Notes under the pieces: generated by a model
What the model saw: only the letters and a program-made list of their open reading frames with translations
The model's database searches: none
Told to the model about the DNA's origin: nothing
Part shown: positions 26,028 to 35,525 of the stretch, one piece after another
How positions within the stretch are numbered: the stretch's first letter is position 1
Layout of the letters: each line of letters begins with the position of its first letter
Origin: Cyanobacteria bacterium REEB459
GTDB taxonomy: Bacteria > Cyanobacteriota > Cyanobacteriia > Phormidesmidales > Phormidesmidaceae
Reading direction: 5' to 3'
Assembly: GCA_018970085.1 (NCBI GenBank)
Contig: JAGWXD010000015.1
Location: 1 to 64,000 of the forward strand
Length of the DNA stretch: 64,000 nucleotides
Made by a program: the position numbers and the translations under genes

Positions 26028-28499
26028 TTATCCGTCAGTTTTCTCCACCTTAAATCGATCCACCAGGGTCAACAAATCTCGAGCTACCCCCACCAGACTC
26101 TGTAAGGAGCCCGATACTCGCTGGGCTTCCTGGGAGGTTTCCTGAGCGGTGAGCTCAACGGACTGCATAACCTGGGCTACAGCTCGAGAGGTTTCCGTTT
26201 GCTCAACAGTGTCCGTTGTAATCGATCGCACCAGTACGTCAATCCGATTAGACACTTGGATGATATCCTCTAGCGATCGCTTGGCCTGTTCCGCCAGATG
26301 GGTGCCTTCAATCACCTGTTGGGTGCCCTCTTCCATGGCGGTCATCACCCCACTGGTTTCAGTCTGAATTTGCCGCACAATCTGCTCAATTTCCTTAGAA
26401 GCCTTAGCCGCCCGGTCAGCCAGCTGGCGAACTTCATCGGCTACAATGGCGAAACCCCGGCCAGCTTCTCCAGCTCGAGCCGCCTCAATACTGGCATTTA
26501 GGGCCAGCAGGTTGGTGCGGGAAGCGATTTGGGAAATAACCGCAACAATTTTAGAAATCTCCTGGGAAGACTCCGCCAAGCGCTTAACCTTGCGGGTAGT
26601 CTCAGCAACGGTTTCACGAATGCCTAAAATCCCAGCCACGGTCCGCTCCACCGACTCCCCCCCCTTGAGGGCAGTAGAAGAGGCAGAACGGGCCACCTCC
26701 TCGGCCTCGCGAGCGCTTTCAGCCACCCGTTGAATCGAATCTGTCATCACCTGCACTGAGTTCAGGGTCACCGCCAACTCCTCAGCCTGCCGTAAAGCAT
26801 CGGCAGACAGGCCGCGAGCAAAAATTTCATTTTCCGTAGAGCCTCGACTGACCTGCCGGGCAGCCAGACTAACCTGTTCTACAATTTCCCGCAGATTTTG
26901 AATGGTCAGGTTAAAGGAGTCAGCCACAGCCCCCAACACATCAGCAGTGACTTCCGCCTGAACGGTCAGGTCGCCCCGGGCTGCTCCTTCCACATCATCT
27001 AGCAGGCGGATCACCTGACGCTGCAAGTCCTCCTTGGCCTGTTCCTGCTCTTGGGCCTTTCTCTGCGCCTCACTGGTGGTTGTTAAAATTACCCGAGACA
27101 TTTTATTAAAGCTACTAGCCAGATGGCCTAACTCATCTTCAGAAAACACGGTAGCTCGAACCGAAAGGTTGCCCCGCACAACCGCATCAAACTGGTGCTG
27201 AAGATCCTGCAGGCTAGAGCGCATCCGACGTTGGGCCAAATGTCCTGTGGTTAGAGCAACACCAAAGCCAACTAGCCCGGCTGAGAGCGCCATGACGCTG
27301 TGGACAGCCCTGGACGTATTTTGATTGGGCTGTAGGGTAGCCGCTGTAAAACTAACCACCCCTACCGCTAGGGTAGAGGCAACCCCAGCGGCCATGGCCA
27401 CCACTAAGTTTTTAGTGGGCAGGGAGGCATTAACCAAGGGCAGCAGCCAGCCAGACTCAGGATGGGTGACCACAGGACTATCGTCAATCTGGGTAAAGGT
27501 AGGCAGGCTGTCGGTGGCGGCGGAAATGTTAAACAGGTCTTCGTCGCTAATTTGCAGTTGTCCATCCTGCTCGTCTAGAGCAAAGGCCGACGATGGATTA
27601 TGCTCTAGACTGGGGTCTTCTCTGGCATTTTGGCCTGAAGAGCCCGGGGCAGGACTAGCAAACCCGGCAGAACTATCGGATAGTTGAAAATCTGGCAAGC
27701 TGCCCAGGTCATCAAATTCACCGAACTCATCTAGGAAATCCAGGTTATCGGTTGAAGCGGTCTCTTCTTCTAGATTGGTGCCGGAATACTGATCATGCCC
27801 GCGGCCATTGTTAATCTGAGGCTCGGCAGACCCTTGCCGATTAAAGGGCGACGGTCCTGTCGCTAGAGCGGAGTTAGGAGCAAAAATGGTAATATCGTCT
27901 TGGCTGTCGTCCTTCAGACCAGGCCAGATGCCAGAGCCATCATTGGCTCCGCCTTCTGGCATCGGCCAGGGAAAGTCAAGGGTAGCCTCACCCGGCAAGT
28001 TTAAGGAGTCTAGCCCCTCCACAGAATCAAGTTGAAAACTGCCAAAAGGATCTAGGAAATCGTCGTCCGTAGGGCTGGGGTCCAGGGCGATCGCTCCATC
28101 GACCCCAGTTGCCCTACTTTGAAGCCCGACAGCGTCAACCTCAGGGGTAGTCTCAGGGCCAAGGTCTTCTCTGGCGAGTTCCTCTCTGGCTATAATGTCA
28201 TCGTTGCCTGAGACTGGAGTGGCGATCAATTGACTAGCATGTTTCAAGCCGTCATTAGCGTAGTCCACATACTCCGGCTGAGATGTATGGTCTAAAACCG
28301 CCCTGTATTGTTGTTGGGCAATCTGGTACTGCTGTAGACCGTAGCAGTAAATGTGCCCCCGCAGTAGCAACACCCTGGGGTCATGGGGATGCTCATGGAC
28401 TAGGCGATCAACAATACTGGCAGCATCTTGATAGTTACCCTGAATATAGGCCCTCTCGGCTTGCTGATAAGCCTGGGAATAATCAATGCCTGAGGCCAT
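26028..28499 (-). CDS. pilJ: methyl-accepting chemotaxis protein of the pilus taxis system, PilJ/HmpD type
   Basis: This 823-residue receptor begins with a TPR-like helical region (about 5-115: [24 protein letters not shown]). A long acidic low-complexity linker follows, then two membrane segments near 358-380 and 395-415, HAMP domains, and a full MCP signalling domain (about 560-820). The signalling tip includes [20 protein letters not shown] and [14 protein letters not shown]. No GAF or bilin-binding domain is present, so it resembles PilJ/HmpD rather than the blue-light receptor PixJ. It is third from the 3' end of the five-gene array. The input signal is unknown. Confidence 0.92.
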   Translation of the reverse strand: MASGIDYSQAYQQAERAYIQGNYQDAASIVDRLVHEHPHDPRVLLLRGHIYCYGLQQYQIAQQQYRAVLDHTSQPEYVDYANDGLKHASQLIATPVSGNDDIIAREELAREDLGPETTPEVDAVGLQSRATGVDGAIALDPSPTDDDFLDPFGSFQLDSVEGLDSLNLPGEATLDFPWPMPEGGANDGSGIWPGLKDDSQDDITIFAPNSALATGPSPFNRQGSAEPQINNGRGHDQYSGTNLEEETASTDNLDFLDEFGEFDDLGSLPDFQLSDSSAGFASPAPGSSGQNAREDPSLEHNPSSAFALDEQDGQLQISDEDLFNISAATDSLPTFTQIDDSPVVTHPESGWLLPLVNASLPTKNLVVAMAAGVASTLAVGVVSFTAATLQPNQNTSRAVHSVMALSAGLVGFGVALTTGHLAQRRMRSSLQDLQHQFDAVVRGNLSVRATVFSEDELGHLASSFNKMSRVILTTTSEAQRKAQEQEQAKEDLQRQVIRLLDDVEGAARGDLTVQAEVTADVLGAVADSFNLTIQNLREIVEQVSLAARQVSRGSTENEIFARGLSADALRQAEELAVTLNSVQVMTDSIQRVAESAREAEEVARSASSTALKGGESVERTVAGILGIRETVAETTRKVKRLAESSQEISKIVAVISQIASRTNLLALNASIEAARAGEAGRGFAIVADEVRQLADRAAKASKEIEQIVRQIQTETSGVMTAMEEGTQQVIEGTHLAEQAKRSLEDIIQVSNRIDVLVRSITTDTVEQTETSRAVAQVMQSVELTAQETSQEAQRVSGSLQSLVGVARDLLTLVDRFKVEKTDG

Positions 28500-28570
28500 A
28501 ACGTTCTCCTGCCAATATCAAATCTGGGGATAGGTTCATTAATGATGAAAAATATAAAACCTTAACCAGA

Positions 28571-29110
28571 CTAAGCCGCCCAACGAGCTGAGCGAATTAC
28601 AGCCAGGTGGTCTAGTAACCGGAGGCTAACCGCTTGAGATCCATCGGTAGATAGCACCCATTCACCCTTGACAAGGGGATTCATCGGTGTCTCTGTGCCT
28701 ATAGCAACCATTCGGGTGGCTTCAGGGTTAAGCCATTGTGTACCAACAATTCGATTGATCGCTAAGCCTAACATAGTTCCCTGGTCTTCTACTACAATTA
28801 CTGATATTTCTGGTTTATCTGCATTTAACGTTGAAGGATAACCCAAAAAATGGGCCAGATCAGCTATCCAAACCACTCGACCCTGCTCGTTTAGAGTACC
28901 CAGCAAGAGAGGAGAGACATTGGGAATTGGGGTAATTCGGTCTTGAGAACACTCAATAATCCGATGAATACCCGTAGCTCCTAAGGCGAACTCATCGGTG
29001 GAGGTGACAAAGAAGCGTAAAAATAGCTCACCCTCCGCAGGGCTTGAGAGGGCCGGGTCGGAAAATTGATTGGTAGCAGCTGGGTCGAGTTGATTAGAAT
29101 CAGGAGTCAT
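28571..29110 (-). CDS. pilI: CheW-like coupling protein of the pilus taxis system
   Basis: CheW-type adaptors bridge the receptor and the CheA kinase. The 179-residue product shows the CheW fold: FFVTSTDEFALGATGIHRIIEC, ITPIPNVSPLLLGTLNEQGRVVWIADLAHFLG, and VIVVEDQGTMLGLAINRIVG. A short acidic N-terminal extension precedes it. Its position between the CheY and MCP genes matches PilI/HmpC of cyanobacteria. The reading frame is complete with no anomalies. Confidence 0.92.
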   Translation of the reverse strand: MTPDSNQLDPAATNQFSDPALSSPAEGELFLRFFVTSTDEFALGATGIHRIIECSQDRITPIPNVSPLLLGTLNEQGRVVWIADLAHFLGYPSTLNADKPEISVIVVEDQGTMLGLAINRIVGTQWLNPEATRMVAIGTETPMNPLVKGEWVLSTDGSQAVSLRLLDHLAVIRSARWAA

Positions 29111-29134
29111 CGCTTAAATTCAGGGTCTCTTGCC

Positions 29135-29500
29135 CTAGGGTCGCAATAGTTGTCTAACCGTACCGACCAACTCCGCAGGCTGAAAGGGCTTGGCAATATA
29201 GGCATCAGCACCTTGTTTAATACCCCAATAGCGATCGAATTCTTCCCCTTTAGAGGAGCACATAACGATAGGCAAATGTTGAGTAACGGGATCGGCCTTA
29301 AGCCTCCGACACAGCTCATAGCCATTCATTCTAGGCATAACAATATCTAGCACAACCACATCCGGGCGAGTTGCTTGAATCTGCTCTAGAGCCTCCATGC
29401 CATCTCCAGCGGTAGCTACGTCAAAACCTTTACCTTGAAGTAGTTCGACAATCATTTCCCGCTGGGAAATACTATCTTCAACTACCAAAATCTTACTCAT
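29135..29500 (-). CDS. pilH: CheY-like response regulator of the pilus taxis system
   Basis: This is a single receiver domain of 121 residues. MSKILVVEDSISQREMIVELL gives the acidic pair, VVLDIVMPRMNGYELC the phospho-acceptor Asp, and PIVMCSSKGEEFDRYWG and AYIAKPF the Ser and Lys switch residues. It starts at ATG 29500; the frame is open to 29572 but those residues look non-coding. It corresponds to PilH/HmpB. With the PatA-like regulator upstream, the system has two receivers competing for CheA phosphate. Confidence 0.92.
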   Translation of the reverse strand: MSKILVVEDSISQREMIVELLQGKGFDVATAGDGMEALEQIQATRPDVVVLDIVMPRMNGYELCRRLKADPVTQHLPIVMCSSKGEEFDRYWGIKQGADAYIAKPFQPAELVGTVRQLLRP

Positions 29501-29882
29501 AGATAGCGTACTAAGCCAAAAGGGGGTGAACCGTCTATCCGGGTATAGCCGACTGGAACCATCCATTTCCATCTAAGCGTACCAAGGGGCTGACAATAGC
29601 GCCTCTACGCCAAGTGTGGTTAAAAACCTCTTATCGTAGACACTTTAACTATAGGCTTAATTATATTAAAAAATTAAATTTAGAAAGGTCAGGACCCTCT
29701 CTGAAAAAGTTGGCTCCTAGACCGCTTGAGGACCCAGTTGTCTAACCGCTCTGCATATGTAGTCTGTTGTGCCTTTAAGCCCAGCTAGAGTGGTTACCTT
29801 GCTAAAGGCTGGCCAGTTCCAGTTGAGGGGATAAACCGAAGCCCTAACAGTCGGCATCGCTACCAACCCCGGCGATGGGACT
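29501..29882. other. 382-bp gap between the PatA-like regulator and CheY genes
   Basis: The gap contains an A+T-rich patch near 29640-29690, suitable for a promoter in front of the CheY gene. It also contains a small open frame at 29717-29857 on the minus strand, treated separately. The spacing suggests that the first gene may be transcribed apart from the other four. Confidence 0.5.
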
Positions 29883-31142
29883 TTATCGACCCAGATCCAG
29901 GTCCCACTCCGCAGCAATTGAGTCTGTCAACAGCCTGTCAGCCTGGACATTAGCCAGTACACCAGAGCCAACATACTTCTCAACCAGGGTAATCAACTCT
30001 GCCGGGCCAAAGGGCTTGGTCAGGTAGTCGCTTGCTCCCACCATGCGGGCTTTGACCCGATCTAAAAAAGCTTCTTTACCGGTTAACATAACAATCGGAG
30101 TTTGGCGAAATACATTGGCCTGACGGAGCATGGCGCAGAGCTCATAACCATCCAATTCAGGCATGGCAATATCGCATAGAATTAAATCTGGCTGTAGCTG
30201 AAACAGCAGTCCCAGCGCCTTCAATGGATTGGCAATGGAGGTAGCCTCGTAGCCCTGGGTGGACAGAATGCTCTCAACGGTTTCTCGAATGGTGAGGCTA
30301 TCGTCTACGCAAACTATCCGGGGTAGGCGATCGCACCATCCTTGATGCCCCGCAGCGACTGGGGATGACCTGATGGGCGGTGGTCTAACGGTTAAGTATT
30401 CCAGTTGAATAGGCACCAATAAGGTTTCAGCCACCGTTACCAGATCTTGTCTAAGAAAACGGGCCAGTTGGCGCAGGGAAGTTTGACCATCTAATTGCTC
30501 CACCAGGGCTCTATCGGCAGGGTCGGTGACACAGGATGCAAACCCCTCTTTATCTACCACCAGCAGCAATTGGTCTGGGGATTGCCATTGACTATGGAGT
30601 TGATGCCAGGTCTGAATCCTTTGGGTTAAGCCCGTTATCAGGCTGCTTAGGCTGCGGGTCATCAGTTGGGGGCTGAGGGCAGGGCTAAGCTGAAACACAA
30701 AGGAACCATGGTGCAGACTGAGAAGCTCAAACAGAGTCTCTTCTATCATATGACTGAGGATGGCTCGACCCTGCTCAAGGGTTAACAGGTGTTGCTCCAG
30801 CATCAGCCATAGGGTGCCGTACTCGAGGGAGTTTAAAGTCGAGATCGCAGAGATTGATCGGGGCTCCGGCAGAAACCGGCTGAGGTCATAGGCTTGTAGA
30901 TGGTCCTGTAAACGACTTAGGGAGTTGTCATTAGGGCCAGCATAGACCACCGCGCCATTAGAGAAAAAAACCAGCCATGACTGCTTAACCTCCAGGGAAT
31001 CCAGCCCCAAATCTCCGTGACGACTGGCCAGGGTAGCCGGGTTTGCTCCATAACTTTCCAGATAAAGTATCCCCGTCCGCTGACCCAATTCGATCAACTG
31101 TAGGATGCTGCGAATATCAATTTCAGACAGATAACCCTGCAT
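29883..31142 (-). CDS. pilG: PatA-like response regulator (DUF4388/PATAN plus receiver), PilG/HmpA type
   Basis: The 419-residue protein starts with a PATAN (DUF4388) domain (YLSEIDIRSILQLIELGQRTGILYLES) and continues through a helical middle. It ends with a receiver domain: PRIVCVDDSLTIRETVESIL, LILCDIAMPELDGYELC with the phospho-Asp, and DYLTKPFGPAEL. PATAN-receiver proteins control pilus-based movement direction in cyanobacteria (established for PixG/PixE-type proteins). It heads the cluster and faces hmpF across an 854-bp spacer. The start ATG at 31142 gives the usual MQGYLSEIDIR N terminus. Confidence 0.92.
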   Translation of the reverse strand: MQGYLSEIDIRSILQLIELGQRTGILYLESYGANPATLASRHGDLGLDSLEVKQSWLVFFSNGAVVYAGPNDNSLSRLQDHLQAYDLSRFLPEPRSISAISTLNSLEYGTLWLMLEQHLLTLEQGRAILSHMIEETLFELLSLHHGSFVFQLSPALSPQLMTRSLSSLITGLTQRIQTWHQLHSQWQSPDQLLLVVDKEGFASCVTDPADRALVEQLDGQTSLRQLARFLRQDLVTVAETLLVPIQLEYLTVRPPPIRSSPVAAGHQGWCDRLPRIVCVDDSLTIRETVESILSTQGYEATSIANPLKALGLLFQLQPDLILCDIAMPELDGYELCAMLRQANVFRQTPIVMLTGKEAFLDRVKARMVGASDYLTKPFGPAELITLVEKYVGSGVLANVQADRLLTDSIAAEWDLDLGR

Positions 31143-31996
31143 AGGGAATAGGCAGCTAAGGGGAAAGATAGGGTCGCTACAAAATTGGGCTTAGCCTAAA
31201 GCATACTCGGATACAAACAACAAGGGGGATGCCCTTTTCCCATGGGGTAACCTGATACTAGATCAAGTCAGGTATTCCAGGGCTCTAATTGACTCCGGGG
31301 CAGCTATGACAGGGTTAGGAAGGGCGGTAAGCCTGACATACCCCCTTAGGGAACACTAGCATAAGCTAGCCCTGGGTCTCAGTTTAGATCGGTTTAGATC
31401 TTAGATCGGTTGATTCTTTTAGGCAGGTTCTTTATGCCTAGTTTAGCAAGCCTACCTCCCCCTCGTTGGGGAGGGTCTAGATCCAACCTTGGTGTCTCAG
31501 GTTCTACAGCCTTTCAGCCAACTGGGCTAAGGGTCCCAGCCCGACCAGGATAGCAAAAGATATCACCCTCGAACCATGGTGATGGGACCTAGATCACAAC
31601 CTGGCAGCCAAGCCCTCAGTAAAATTACTCAACCCAAATTGGAGAGAGTTTATAAATGCCAGGAGAAATGTTAACTTACCTCTCATGTCAACCACTCATG
31701 GGTAGGTTGCCTCTGGCGGCTAGCTATCCTTTAGTTGGAACAGTTTACAGACCTGGAGCTATACTCATAGCTAACGGACACCTGAATTGCAAAAACCCTT
31801 AAAACCTTTAAAATTTTTAATTTTATTTAAATTGTCTGGGGAGATAGATTTTGACTATTACAGAGTCTTTTTAACAACCACAGTGGAAAACTCATCTTTC
31901 ACATCCTACTGGCATTTAATTCTATTTAGAAATTATTAGCCTGTTAATTCAATTTTATGTTGATTTAGCCGATTTCATTTAAAGAGGATCAACAGC
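31143..31996. other. 854-bp divergent spacer between pilG/hmpA and hmpF
   Basis: This unusually long gene-free spacer should hold promoters for both motility transcripts. The right 200 bases are strongly A+T-rich (runs of TTTAAAATTTTTAATTTTA type), next to the hmpF start. The middle holds a TTAGATC repeat cluster (31384-31411) and a 48-codon open frame with a good ribosome site (31656-31802). Confidence 0.6.
31384..31411. repeat. TTAGATC repeat cluster in the motility spacer
   Basis: TTAGATCGGTT occurs at 31384-31394 and 31401-31411, with a shorter TTAGATC at 31394-31400 between them. Iterated heptamers at 7- to 10-base spacing in a divergent promoter region resemble a cooperative regulator site. 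No known factor is recognised. Confidence 0.5.
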
Positions 31997-33655
31997 GTGC
32001 TGTATCTTGCGGAAGTCCAGAAGAAGTCAGGATTCATTGGTGGCGGTAGACCAGAGTTCAGGTTGTTGGCCTGCCAGCGCAGTGAATATCTCTGGACTGC
32101 AGTCACCGGCGATGAGGTGATCTCAGCTCCCGACGATGCCTCCTACAATAGTGGTGCTCTGGTCATGATTGAGGTGAATGGTAACCGCCAGGTACAGCGA
32201 CATTATGAAGCCGGACGAAGTCTCACTAACATTTTGCAAACCTTTTCTAACCTGAGCAAAAAGTCTAAAACCCAGGAAGAAGAAATTGAACAGTGGAAAC
32301 AATCCCTCACCTATCAAAGTCAAGAGTTAAATCGACGGGAATTAGATATTGAGTCCCGGCAGGAGCAGCTAGAACGGGCTGAAGCTGATCTAGAACAACT
32401 TGAAACCCAACGTCAGGAGGTCGAATACCTACGGCAAACCCTAGAGCAGCAGCAGGCCGAGCTAATCCGGAAAAATCACGATTTAGAAGGAGCCTGGGCC
32501 CATTTAAAGGGAGAGATGCGACGCCTGGAAGAAAACCAGGGAACCAGACTGAGCTCCATCAACGATCAAGGCCAGATTGATCAGACCCAGGTGACTTTGC
32601 CACTAGAAGGGCTACGGGAACCCTTAACTAAAGCCCATGATGACTTGGGGGCCTACCAGGAATTTCTGGGTGGTTACCGGCAAAATTTAACGGCGCAGGA
32701 GCGAGAGTTAGAACAACACCAGCAACAGTTAAAGCATCACCAGGGCGACCTGGCTCAACGGTGGGCTAATTGGCACCAATCCGAGGCCGTACTGATGCAA
32801 AAGAAGGAGGAGCTTAAGCTGTGTCAGCAGTCCATCAGGTTGCAGCAGGAGGAAATTCAAATCCTCTCCCAGACCCTGCGCTATCAGGCCAACCTGCATC
32901 GCCAGCTCTATAGTCTGTTGAGCCCTGGCGATAAGGTGCGACTCAGTAAAAAGGTAGATGTAGATAGGCTAGAAGCCATGGCCTTGGATGCCCTGGAAGC
33001 CCTCATTCAGGATTTGGAAAAGGATTTAGATAAAGCTTCTCGCTTTGTTTCTGAGCAGGAAGAAGAACTGACTCTGGAACAACAGGCGATCGAGGCTATC
33101 AAACTGAATATTGGCACCGTTGAAGATGCTCAGCGCTCAGAGTTGGAAGCCAAATTGGCAGAAGAACAGGACCGCTACCAGATGTTAAATGAGACCCTGG
33201 TGGGGCAGCGGCGAAACTTAATTGAGAGAGAGGAGATTCTGGGTCAGCATCAGGCCGTCCTCAAGCGTCGCCAGGGATTGCCCCTGGCAGCACAGGCACC
33301 GGCTGCGGGTATTGATTTAGAGCCTCACTTGAATACCATTGATGAAGAGCGACAACGAATCACTGAAACTCTCCATCAACTAGAGCTACACATTAACCAG
33401 ACTCAAGTCGCCATTAACCAACTGAAACAAGACATCCCTACCCTGGAAGCAGAGCTGGTATCTAGTCGGGCTGAAATTGAAGCCTTTGAAGCCCAACTAC
33501 GCCAACAGCAACAGGCTGTGGCTGGGTTAGCCGGCAAGGTGGAGGTCTACCAGGACCTGATCAGTCCGGCTCAACACACTGCCAATAGTCTGGAGCGATC
33601 CCTGGCAGAACTAGCCAAGGCGGTAGAGCAACTGCAGGTGTTCAAGGACCTGTAA
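31997..33655 (+). CDS. hmpF: pilus motility taxis protein HmpF-like, coiled coil
   Basis: HmpF is a filament-forming coiled-coil protein needed for type IV pilus motility in filamentous cyanobacteria, linked to the Hmp chemotaxis system (established for Nostoc). The 552-residue protein has the family N terminus (MLYLAEVQKKSGFIGGGRPE, then LLACQRSEYLWTAVTGDEVI, about 80 residues). Long heptad-repeat coiled coils rich in Glu, Gln and Leu occupy most of the rest. The start is GTG 31997, preceded by AGAGGA. Its divergent placement beside the five taxis genes supports the assignment. Its 3' end abuts an IS256 relic. Confidence 0.88.
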   Translation: MLYLAEVQKKSGFIGGGRPEFRLLACQRSEYLWTAVTGDEVISAPDDASYNSGALVMIEVNGNRQVQRHYEAGRSLTNILQTFSNLSKKSKTQEEEIEQWKQSLTYQSQELNRRELDIESRQEQLERAEADLEQLETQRQEVEYLRQTLEQQQAELIRKNHDLEGAWAHLKGEMRRLEENQGTRLSSINDQGQIDQTQVTLPLEGLREPLTKAHDDLGAYQEFLGGYRQNLTAQERELEQHQQQLKHHQGDLAQRWANWHQSEAVLMQKKEELKLCQQSIRLQQEEIQILSQTLRYQANLHRQLYSLLSPGDKVRLSKKVDVDRLEAMALDALEALIQDLEKDLDKASRFVSEQEEELTLEQQAIEAIKLNIGTVEDAQRSELEAKLAEEQDRYQMLNETLVGQRRNLIEREEILGQHQAVLKRRQGLPLAAQAPAAGIDLEPHLNTIDEERQRITETLHQLELHINQTQVAINQLKQDIPTLEAELVSSRAEIEAFEAQLRQQQQAVAGLAGKVEVYQDLISPAQHTANSLERSLAELAKAVEQLQVFKDL

Positions 33656-34084
33656 TCGCTCGATCTCCTTGAGTCCAGACCAGTCCGGACTGGAATTTGT
33701 AAGAGACATAGCTAAGGGAATTGCGCACTTTATGGACGATGCACAATTGCACCCGAGTTTGGGGTAAGACCGTTTCAATCGCCTCAGGCAAGCCAGTAAG
33801 CCCATCCACGGGAAATGCTCCTGGAAATTTTTCCCAAAGATACCATCGGACTCTGGCAACTGGCTATGGTCTGGCAGGGAGGCCGCCAGGGGTGAGGCAG
33901 GTACATAGCAGTCGATCTACCTGGCCATCTCTGGGGAAGGCAGGGATCTTTTTTACGATAGCTAGCCCGGGCCCATCAGGGTAGTACCCTATGGGGAATA
34001 GGGGGAGAAAAGTAAGATCCCCATGGTTGACACTGTGAAGGGTGGTGACCCCTTCACCTCCATTCTTGATTCAATTCATCCTCA
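33656..34084. other. 429-bp intergenic region with transposase remains
   Basis: The left part holds the IS256-family fragment at 33690-33854. The right part has no gene, but contains an 8-bp stem GTGAAGGG/CCCTTCAC near 34037-34059, possibly an old element end or a structured leader of the next gene. Confidence 0.5.
33690..33854 (-). pseudogene. relic of an IS256-family transposase
   Basis: The minus strand encodes VDGLTGLPEAIETVLPQTRV, QLCIVHKVRNSLSYVSYK and a short tail at 33690-33809. This is the conserved core around the second DDE aspartate of Mutator/IS256 transposases (VDGLKGFPEAIEAVFP, CIVH-RNS). About 15 codons upstream stay open (RVRWYLWEKFPGAFP) but do not match the family well. 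Both ends are lost, and no terminal repeats were identified. Confidence 0.8.
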
Positions 34085-34669
34085 ATGGCTGCTCGAAAAC
34101 CTACCCAGGCTCAATCTATCTATCAACTTAAAATCACCCTCAAGGACTGTCGTCCCCCGATCTGGCGACGGGTGCAGGTGCTTAGCAATAGTACCCTGGC
34201 GGATTTGCACTGGGTCATACAGCTTTCTATGGGATGGACAAACTCCCATCTCCACTCTTTTACCATTCGCGGCACTGAATATGGCGTGCCCATGCCTGAA
34301 TTTGGCTTCGATGAGGGGGATTTGCGGGATGAGCAGCCGGTCAAGTTGAGTAAGGTGATTTCAGGGGAAACGTTTAAATTCTTCTACATTTATGACTTTG
34401 GCGATAGCTGGGAGCACGAGGTCCTGGTGGAGAAGGTGCTACAGGCGGATCCTGAAATCAGCTACCCGATTTGCCTTAAGGCCCGGCGAGCTTGCCCACC
34501 TGAAGACTGCGGTGGAGCTTGGGGCTATCAGAGTTTCCTGGGGTCGATTCAAGACCCAGGTCATCCTGAACACGATGAAATGCTGGAATGGATTGGGGGG
34601 AGTTTTGACCCGGAAGCGGTTAACCTAGAGGAGATTAATTTTTCATTAAGAGAATTTTCTACGGATTAA
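34085..34669 (+). CDS. plasmid pRiA4b ORF-3 family protein
   Basis: The 194-residue protein has the family features: YQLKITLKDCRPPIWRRVQV, DLHWVIQLSMGWTNSHLHSF and FFYIYDFGDSWEHEVLVEKV. The last third contains CPPEDCGGAWGYQSFL, ending in HDEMLEWIGGSFDPE. The family is widespread on plasmids and in accessory DNA and its role is unsettled. The gene lies between an IS256 relic and an orphan zinc-finger gene, so it was probably gained horizontally. The reading frame is intact with an ATG at 34085. Confidence 0.9.
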   Translation: MAARKPTQAQSIYQLKITLKDCRPPIWRRVQVLSNSTLADLHWVIQLSMGWTNSHLHSFTIRGTEYGVPMPEFGFDEGDLRDEQPVKLSKVISGETFKFFYIYDFGDSWEHEVLVEKVLQADPEISYPICLKARRACPPEDCGGAWGYQSFLGSIQDPGHPEHDEMLEWIGGSFDPEAVNLEEINFSLREFSTD

Positions 34670-34758
34670 GGAGAATTCCCGTTGAAGGAAGGCCCGTACC
34701 GTCGGGACTAGCAGGTAGGCTTGGGCGATGCAGGTGTATATATTCCCAGACTAAAGGG

Positions 34759-35262
34759 TTAGCCAAATATTAACCCCAGGAAGGCAAGGCTGGCCATCAG
34801 CCAAAGCCAACCGCCGCCGCCGCTCTGGGGAGGCGGTTCTGGAGCGATCTGCCCTTTACCACCGCACAGGGGACAGTCCTCAGCGGTTCCCAGGAAGGAT
34901 CCGGGGACCTTGCCCGTACCATTGCAGTAGGCACATAGCTGGGTTGCCGAGTCTGCTGACCTGGGGATGGCAGCCATGGCAAGGGTCCTATGGCTTTTCC
35001 CTGATCCATGGGTAGGGGCATGGGAACAATCATCATGACTGGGCCTGAAGCCAGAACCCTGACAGACCGCGCAGCCCCGGTGAATGACGCCGTGACATTT
35101 CAAGCATTCGGCGTCCCCCGTACCCTTGCAGAGCTGACAATGCTCAAAGATGAGCCTCTTACCGCAGTGGGGGCAATATTCACCGATTTTGGGAAAGCCA
35201 TGGCGATGGGCCTGGCAAGTGCAAACTTTGGCGGTTTCCTGAGTTGATCTAGGGTTTTCCAT
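34759..35262 (-). CDS. DnaJ-type zinc-finger protein with a C-terminal membrane anchor
   Basis: From the ATG at 35262 (MENPRSTQETAKVC) the product is 167 residues. It holds a zinc ribbon (YCPHCGKR) and repeated CxxCxGxG-like units: CQLCKGTG, CAVCQGSG, CAYCNGTG and CPLCGGKG, plus CLKCHG. This resembles the cysteine-rich domain of DnaJ without a J domain. The C terminus is a single hydrophobic segment (WLWLMASLAFLGLIFG), so it is likely tail-anchored with the zinc domain in the cytoplasm. The frame is open to 35334, but those residues overlap an inverted-repeat element. The partner is unknown; an assembly or chaperone role is only a guess. Confidence 0.65.
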   Translation of the reverse strand: MENPRSTQETAKVCTCQAHRHGFPKIGEYCPHCGKRLIFEHCQLCKGTGDAECLKCHGVIHRGCAVCQGSGFRPSHDDCSHAPTHGSGKSHRTLAMAAIPRSADSATQLCAYCNGTGKVPGSFLGTAEDCPLCGGKGQIAPEPPPQSGGGGWLWLMASLAFLGLIFG

Positions 35263-35323
35263 AATGCCTCCTGAAAACAGAGGGCCTATGGAATCATCAT
35301 AAAATGGATGACTGGAGCTCAAA

Positions 35324-35384
35324 GGGTGAGTCAACGTTTCTTAGCACTGAGGTTTGAAGGATTAATGGCAGGGTTGACTCACCC
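35324..35384. repeat. 61-bp element with perfect 12-bp inverted ends
   Basis: GGGTGAGTCAAC (35324-35335) is exactly complementary to GTTGACTCACCC (35373-35384), enclosing 37 bases. It lies between the zinc-finger gene and pstB, in a patch containing transposon remains. It could be a tiny non-autonomous element or a regulator-binding palindrome pair. No target duplication is evident. Confidence 0.65.
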
Positions 35385-35525
35385 AAGGCCGATAGCTTAA
35401 ACAAAATGCCTGGTGGTCAGTCAACCAATGATCGATAGCAATGGGAGGAGCGATAGCCAGCTTTCTGAGGCAGCAGCAGGTCATGGCTGCAGTGCCTTGA
35501 GCCAGCTGTAGTATGAACCGGAAGC

